A stretch of 64,000 nucleotides of DNA from Halomonas urumqiensis (GTDB lineage Bacteria > Pseudomonadota > Gammaproteobacteria > Pseudomonadales > Halomonadaceae). Under the pieces are notes generated by a model. The model saw nothing but the letters and a program-made list of their open reading frames with translations. It was not told the DNA's origin and searched no databases. Positions 60,160-64,000 of the stretch are shown piece after piece (within the stretch, counting starts at the first letter, position 1; each line of letters opens with the position of its first letter). The stretch lies in contig NZ_PYUD01000005.1 of NCBI RefSeq assembly GCF_003028575.1, positions 62,001 through 126,000 on the forward strand. The letters run 5' to 3'. A program made the translations under genes and the position numbers.

Positions 60160-61812
60160 CTAGCCGGCCTGCGCCTTTGGCGGCGATGACCCAGCCATGC
60201 CGGTAATCGCCTGCACCAGCTCATCTTCGCTGACGCTGTCACCATCGAACTCGGCAGTGACCCGGCCGTCGTACATGGCGATGATGCGATTGCTCAGGCC
60301 AAGCACCTCCGGCATCTCCGACGAGATCACAAGGACCGCATACCCCGACTTGGCAAGGTCTTTGACCAGGGTATGAATCTCCGACTTGGAGCCCACATCG
60401 ATGCCACGGGTCGGTTCGTCGAGAATCAGCAGCTTGGGATGGGTATTCAGCCACTTGCCGATGACGATCTTCTGCTGGTTACCACCACTCAGGTTGCCGA
60501 CCTTCTGGCGCCAGCTGGGGGTCTTGATCTTCATCGCCTGGTGGTACTTGTCGTAGACGGCGCGCTCCTCGCCACTCTTCATGAAACCCATCGAGGAAAC
60601 ACCGGAGAGGCTCGCCAGAGTCATGTTGTCGCGGCAGTTCATGCCGAGGATCAGCCCCTGGTCCTTGCGGTCCTCCGGCACCAGCGCGACACCGCTGACC
60701 ACCGCGTCATGGGCACTGCGGAACTGCACCACCTCGCCATCCAGCACCACCTCTCCCGCCGAGGGGGTACGCAGCCCGAAGATGGTCTCGGCGACTTCGG
60801 AGCGCCCCGCTCCCACCAGGCCATACATGCCGACGATCTCACCCTTGCGGACGTTGAAACTGACATCCTCGAAGACCCGCTTCACCGACAGGTTGCGCAC
60901 CTCGAGCATGGTCTCGCCGAACTCACCGGGCTTGCTGGCGTGGTCGAGTTCCAGGCTGCGGCCGATCATCATCCGCGTCACCTCATCCTCGTTGGTGTCG
61001 GCAGTATTTACCGTGCCGGTGTACTCGCCGTCTCGCAGCACCGAGATGCGATGCGACAGGTGGAAGATCTCATCCATGCGGTGGGAGATGTAGACGATCC
61101 CCACCCCTTGCTGGCACAGCGAATCGATCACGTCATAGAGCACCGGCTTTTCGTGATCGGTCAGAGAGGCGGTCGGCTCATCGAACACCACCACCCGCGG
61201 GGTGAATACCAGCGCCCGGCCAATCTCGACCATCTGCTTCTTGGCGATCGACAGCGAGCCCACCAGGTCGTCGTGCTGGAAACCGCACTTGAGGGTGGCA
61301 AGAATTTTCTCGGTGTCCTCGCGAAGTTTGCGCCAGTCGACCCGGTTGCCCGGCTTCTTCGGCAGGCTGCCGAGAAAGATGTTTTCGGCCACCGTCATCT
61401 CCGATACCAGCGATTGCTCCTGGTGTATCAGCACGACGCCAGCCCGCTTGGCATGCTTGGGGTTCTCGAAGGCCATCTCCTCACCACCGAGGATGATCTT
61501 GCCTTCGTTGGCCTGGTGCTTGCCTGCCAGCACCTTCATCAGGGTCGACTTGCCGGCACCGTTCTCGCCAAGCAGGGCATGCACCTCGCCGGGTCGCACA
61601 TCGAAGTCGACGTTGTTCAAGGCCACTACACCCGGGAAACGCTTGGTGATGCCCTTGAGCTGAAGCACCGGCTGCGCGTCGATCGGCTGGCGCTTTTGGG
61701 CGCCGCCATGGGCCAGGTTGTCCTGAGAATGGCTGTCCTGAGAATGGCTGTCCTGAGAATGGCTGTCCTGAGAATGGCTGTCCTGAGAATGATTCTCCTG
61801 GGAGGGATTCAT
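60160..61812 (-). CDS. CUT2 sugar-type ABC transporter ATP-binding protein (RbsA/MglA/XylG-like)
   Basis: 550 residues with two fused ABC domains. The first has Walker A GENGAGKS near residue 84, a signature LSIAKKQ and Walker B VVVFDEPTASL. The second has the degenerate Walker A VGAGRSEVAE typical of CUT2 proteins, LSGGNQQK and LLILDEPTRGIDVG. An odd N-terminal tail consists of SQDSH repeated about five times, encoded by a 15-bp tandem repeat (61721-61795). ATG 61812 overlaps the permease stop (ATGA); the frame extends upstream to 62037 but only through the permease gene. It energises import with the two permeases to the right. Confidence 0.92.
   Translation of the reverse strand: MNPSQENHSQDSHSQDSHSQDSHSQDSHSQDNLAHGGAQKRQPIDAQPVLQLKGITKRFPGVVALNNVDFDVRPGEVHALLGENGAGKSTLMKVLAGKHQANEGKIILGGEEMAFENPKHAKRAGVVLIHQEQSLVSEMTVAENIFLGSLPKKPGNRVDWRKLREDTEKILATLKCGFQHDDLVGSLSIAKKQMVEIGRALVFTPRVVVFDEPTASLTDHEKPVLYDVIDSLCQQGVGIVYISHRMDEIFHLSHRISVLRDGEYTGTVNTADTNEDEVTRMMIGRSLELDHASKPGEFGETMLEVRNLSVKRVFEDVSFNVRKGEIVGMYGLVGAGRSEVAETIFGLRTPSAGEVVLDGEVVQFRSAHDAVVSGVALVPEDRKDQGLILGMNCRDNMTLASLSGVSSMGFMKSGEERAVYDKYHQAMKIKTPSWRQKVGNLSGGNQQKIVIGKWLNTHPKLLILDEPTRGIDVGSKSEIHTLVKDLAKSGYAVLVISSEMPEVLGLSNRIIAMYDGRVTAEFDGDSVSEDELVQAITGMAGSSPPKAQAG
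61721..61795 (-). repeat. 15-bp minisatellite in the ABC ATPase gene
   Basis: Four perfect copies of TCCTGAGAATGGCTG (61721-61780) and a fifth that diverges at its end. Each unit is five codons (SQDSH), so copy-number change keeps the frame and only alters the length of the N-terminal tail. Confidence 0.9.
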
Positions 61813-62768
61813 ATCCGCACCTCCTTGGTCGAGGGCGCATTGAGCTTCTTGTCGATGATCAGCACCGAGATGAGGATCGCGCCGAGAATGACCAGCACGT
61901 AGAAGGCCGGCACCTGCATCAGGTTCATGCCGTTGCGCAGGATGCCGATGGCCAGTACGCCGCCCAGGGTGCCGGTGATGCTGCCGAAGCCGCCGGTCAA
62001 CTTGGTGCCGCCGAGCACCACCGCAGTGATGGTCCACAACTCGTAGTCGCGTCCCAGGTTGGGTGTTGCAGCGCCCATCTGGCTGGCCAGCAGCACTCCC
62101 GCCAAGGCGGCGAAGAAGCCGACGATGATGAAGTTGATCATCATGTGGCGCCCCAGGCGGATGCCGGCATCGATGGAGGCTTCGGGGTTACCGCCCACCG
62201 CAAAGGTGTTGCGGCCATGGCCGGTGCGGGTCAGCACCAGATGCATCACCAGGGTGCAGAGCAGGAAGATGATCGCCAGCACCGGAATCGGCCCGATGGT
62301 GCTGGCACCGAAGTCGGAGAACGCGAAGTTCATCGAGTAGAAGGACTCCTCCCCGGTATACAGGAAGATCAGCCCGCGTACCCCGAGCATGGCGCCCAGC
62401 GTGACGATGAAGGCATTGACTCCGGTCTTCCACACGATCAGGCCATTGATGGCGCCGAGCAGCATGCCCGACCCGAGGGCGGCCAGGATGGCCAGCGTCA
62501 TGCTGATTTCCTGGAGCCCCACCGCCAGTGACGCGGCAAGCCCCAGGGTCGCCCCCACCGACAGGTCGATATTGCCGTTGATCATCACCAACGTCATGCC
62601 GAGTGCGATCAGGCCGATGGTCGAGGTCTGCACCAGGATGTTGGTGATGTTGCCAAGCGACAGGAAGTACTCGGACATGAAGCTGAAGAAAATGAAGATG
62701 GCGATGACGAAGATCCAGATCGGCTGGATGGACGTCTTGCCACGGAAGAACCCTTTCAGTGACGTCAT
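61809..62768 (-). CDS. CUT2 ABC transporter permease
   Basis: 319 residues and about nine membrane segments, RbsC/XylH family. Motifs are IGLIALGMTLVMINGNIDLSVGATLGLAASLA (conserved NIDLSVG) and FAVGGNPEASIDAGIRLGRHM, the cytoplasmic EAA-like loop with the family pattern VGGNxxAAxxSGI. It ends DKKLNAPSTKEVRI. It is one of two different permeases, suggesting a heterodimeric channel. It overlaps the ATPase start and lies 16 bp after the other permease. Confidence 0.92.
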   Translation of the reverse strand: MTSLKGFFRGKTSIQPIWIFVIAIFIFFSFMSEYFLSLGNITNILVQTSTIGLIALGMTLVMINGNIDLSVGATLGLAASLAVGLQEISMTLAILAALGSGMLLGAINGLIVWKTGVNAFIVTLGAMLGVRGLIFLYTGEESFYSMNFAFSDFGASTIGPIPVLAIIFLLCTLVMHLVLTRTGHGRNTFAVGGNPEASIDAGIRLGRHMMINFIIVGFFAALAGVLLASQMGAATPNLGRDYELWTITAVVLGGTKLTGGFGSITGTLGGVLAIGILRNGMNLMQVPAFYVLVILGAILISVLIIDKKLNAPSTKEVRI

Positions 62769-62784
62769 GTGTCTAGCCTCCGCC

Positions 62785-63795
62785 TTATGAGTGGGTCGTC
62801 AGCAAGCGCTTGCGCTTGTTGGCGAGATCCAGCCACACGGCCAGGATGATGATCACCCAGGTCACGATCCACTGGGTGTAGTAGGGGTAACCCATCAACA
62901 GCAGACCGTTCTGGATGAAACCCAGGATCAGCACGCCGATCACCGTCTTCCAGATACTTCCGGCGCCTCCCAGCAGGCTGGTGCCCCCCAGGATGATGCC
63001 GGCCAGCACCAGCAGCTCATAACCTTGTCCAACGTTGTTCTGGGAGCCCATCACTCGCGAGCCGAGCACAAGTGCGGCACATGCCACACAAAAGGCCGAG
63101 ATCAAATACGTGCTGAACACGCACCAGTTCTTGCGAATGCCGGAGTAGACGGCAGCCATCGGGTTGCCGCCGACAGCGAAGATGCGCCGGCCGTATCCGG
63201 TTCGCGACATGACGATCTGAACGAGGATGGCCAGCAGGCCGAATATCAGAATGGGTACCGCGATGCCGCCGAGATAGCCGCGCCCGAAGAAAGCGAACCA
63301 GGTACCTTCCTGATTGGCGATATCGACGTTCTGGCCGCCGCTATAGATCAGCACCAGCCCCTGAATGGCCGACAGCATGGCAAGCGTCACTATCAGCGAA
63401 TTGAGGCGCAGAAAGCCGATCAAGAAGCCATTCACGGCGCCGATCATGAGTGTCAAGGCAAACATCAAAAGAATGGCATTGGTTGGGCCGATCTTGTCAT
63501 GCAGGTCGACCACCAATACCGTGGAGAATGACAGCATCGACCCCACGGAAAGGTCCAGGTTTCCGCCGATAATCACCACCGTGACACCCACGGCAATGAT
63601 ACCGATGATCGAGGCCTGTCTTACCACGGTCATGATGTTCGACTGAGAAAGAAACTGCTCGGAAAAGAATGAGAAGACGATCATGCCGAGCAGGAAGAAA
63701 ACGAGTATTCCCTGGGCCGATAGAAAACTCATCAAGCCCGCCTTGTTGAGCTTTCCGGTCGGCAGACCGGGTTTGGGTTGTTCTGCAGAAGCCAT
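62785..63795 (-). CDS. CUT2 ABC transporter permease (second)
   Basis: 336 residues from ATG 63795, RbsC-like, about nine membrane segments. The motifs IGIIAVGVTVVIIGGNLDLSVGSMLSFS and FAVGGNPMAAVYSGIRKN are diagnostic. The 38-residue upstream extension to 63909 is rejected because AGGTGATT before 63795 is a reasonable ribosome site and homologues start here. It is the first membrane gene after the probable binding-protein gene at the right edge. Substrates of such systems are pentoses, hexoses, inositols, urea-like or nucleoside compounds. Confidence 0.9.
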   Translation of the reverse strand: MASAEQPKPGLPTGKLNKAGLMSFLSAQGILVFFLLGMIVFSFFSEQFLSQSNIMTVVRQASIIGIIAVGVTVVIIGGNLDLSVGSMLSFSTVLVVDLHDKIGPTNAILLMFALTLMIGAVNGFLIGFLRLNSLIVTLAMLSAIQGLVLIYSGGQNVDIANQEGTWFAFFGRGYLGGIAVPILIFGLLAILVQIVMSRTGYGRRIFAVGGNPMAAVYSGIRKNWCVFSTYLISAFCVACAALVLGSRVMGSQNNVGQGYELLVLAGIILGGTSLLGGAGSIWKTVIGVLILGFIQNGLLLMGYPYYTQWIVTWVIIILAVWLDLANKRKRLLTTHS

Positions 63796-63918
63796 GCTAA
63801 TCACCTGTATGGGAGTCACCTCGAAAGGCTCTGGCAAGCGCCATGCGTCACCATGCCACGCGTTGCTGCTTGCCATGTGCCCGACGCAGGAACCCCTGCG
63901 ACCAGGCACGTGCTGACT

Positions 63919-63954
63919 CCCGGAGGCGGCTATCGATCACCGCACACCTCCGGG
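63919..63954 (-). repeat. Intercistronic palindrome upstream of the permease gene
   Basis: CCCGGAGG and CCTCCGGG arms with a 20-base loop that has an inner CGG/CCG pair. It lies after the stop at 63970 and may stabilise the binding-protein mRNA or attenuate read-through. Confidence 0.45.
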
Positions 63955-63969
63955 CAGCCTGCTCAGCCT

Positions 63970-64000
63970 TCAGAAAACCGGACGATCGAACTCGCCGAGA
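63970..64000 (-). CDS. C-terminal end of a gene, possibly the sugar-binding protein (partial)
   Basis: Only about ten codons are visible, reading LGEFDRPVF then TGA at 63972-63970. Position before two CUT2 permeases, and the hairpin following it, suggest the periplasmic binding protein of this importer. The sequence is too short for a firm call. Confidence 0.35.
   Translation of the reverse strand, partial: LGEFDRPVF

Noticed and set aside
61721..61795. CRISPR array
   Set aside because: The repeats are 15 bp, directly adjacent without spacers, and in frame within a coding gene.
60373..61902. 509-codon plus-strand frame opposite the ABC ATPase
   Set aside because: Antisense shadow; its MAVLRMAVLR repeat is only the other strand of the 15-bp minisatellite.

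Overview
The window looks like chromosomal DNA of a GC-rich, halophilic or marine gammaproteobacterium. Halomonadaceae (Halomonas-like) is my best guess. It rests on high GC, acidic proteins, a periplasmic nitrate reductase operon, many tricarboxylate-type (Tct) solute-binding proteins and a very large acidic surface protein. No rRNA or tRNA gene was seen, so the taxonomy is inference. Layout: (1) 1-1134 is the 5' part of pcaB (minus strand), divergent from a PcaR/PcaU/PobR-type IclR regulator (1426-2211). (2) 2.4-27.2 kb is a dense catabolic island of recurring paralogues: four FAD-dependent 3-ketosteroid-dehydrogenase-like desaturases, three short-chain dehydrogenases, three TIM-barrel isomerase/dehydratase-like proteins, two NIPSNAP proteins, one Gfo/Idh dehydrogenase, one shikimate-dehydrogenase-like protein, three orphan TctC binding proteins, two EamA/DMT exporters, an AEC carrier, two more IclR regulators and an AraC regulator. 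(3) 27.2-32.0 kb is napEFDABC (minus strand), with a MITE-like repeat between napA and napB. (4) 32.2-35.5 kb is aroQ, an aroE-type dehydrogenase and quiC, a route from quinate/shikimate to protocatechuate. (5) 36.1-39.1 kb is a complete tctCBA transporter, followed by a HAD hydrolase. (6) 40.0-50.8 kb is one 3612-residue LapA/BapA-like adhesin, preceded by an AT-rich intergenic stretch. (7) 51.5-55.7 kb holds an SDR, an unusual transcription factor joining a winged helix to a solute-binding-protein domain, a TSUP permease and a RutE-type nitroreductase. (8) 55.8-64 kb is a minus-strand operon with a hydroxyquinol 1,2-dioxygenase, a hydroxyacid dehydrogenase, an amidohydrolase, maleylacetate reductase and a ribose-type (CUT2) ABC importer. 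How the genes may work together: both flanks of the island make or consume protocatechuate (quiC and pcaB), and the repeated SDR + TIM barrel + KstD-like flavoprotein sets supply the chemistry needed to aromatise hydroxylated cyclohexane acids, namely alcohol oxidation, dehydration and ring desaturation. Two operator families seem to tie the genes together: a GAAC-N3-RTTC palindrome in front of several island promoters, and a GTTCG-N5-CGAAC palindrome at pcaB, one orphan tctC and tctCBA. The most interesting candidates are this possibly undescribed aromatisation regulon, the HTH-SBP fusion regulator, and the hydroxyquinol operon with its unusual enzyme set.
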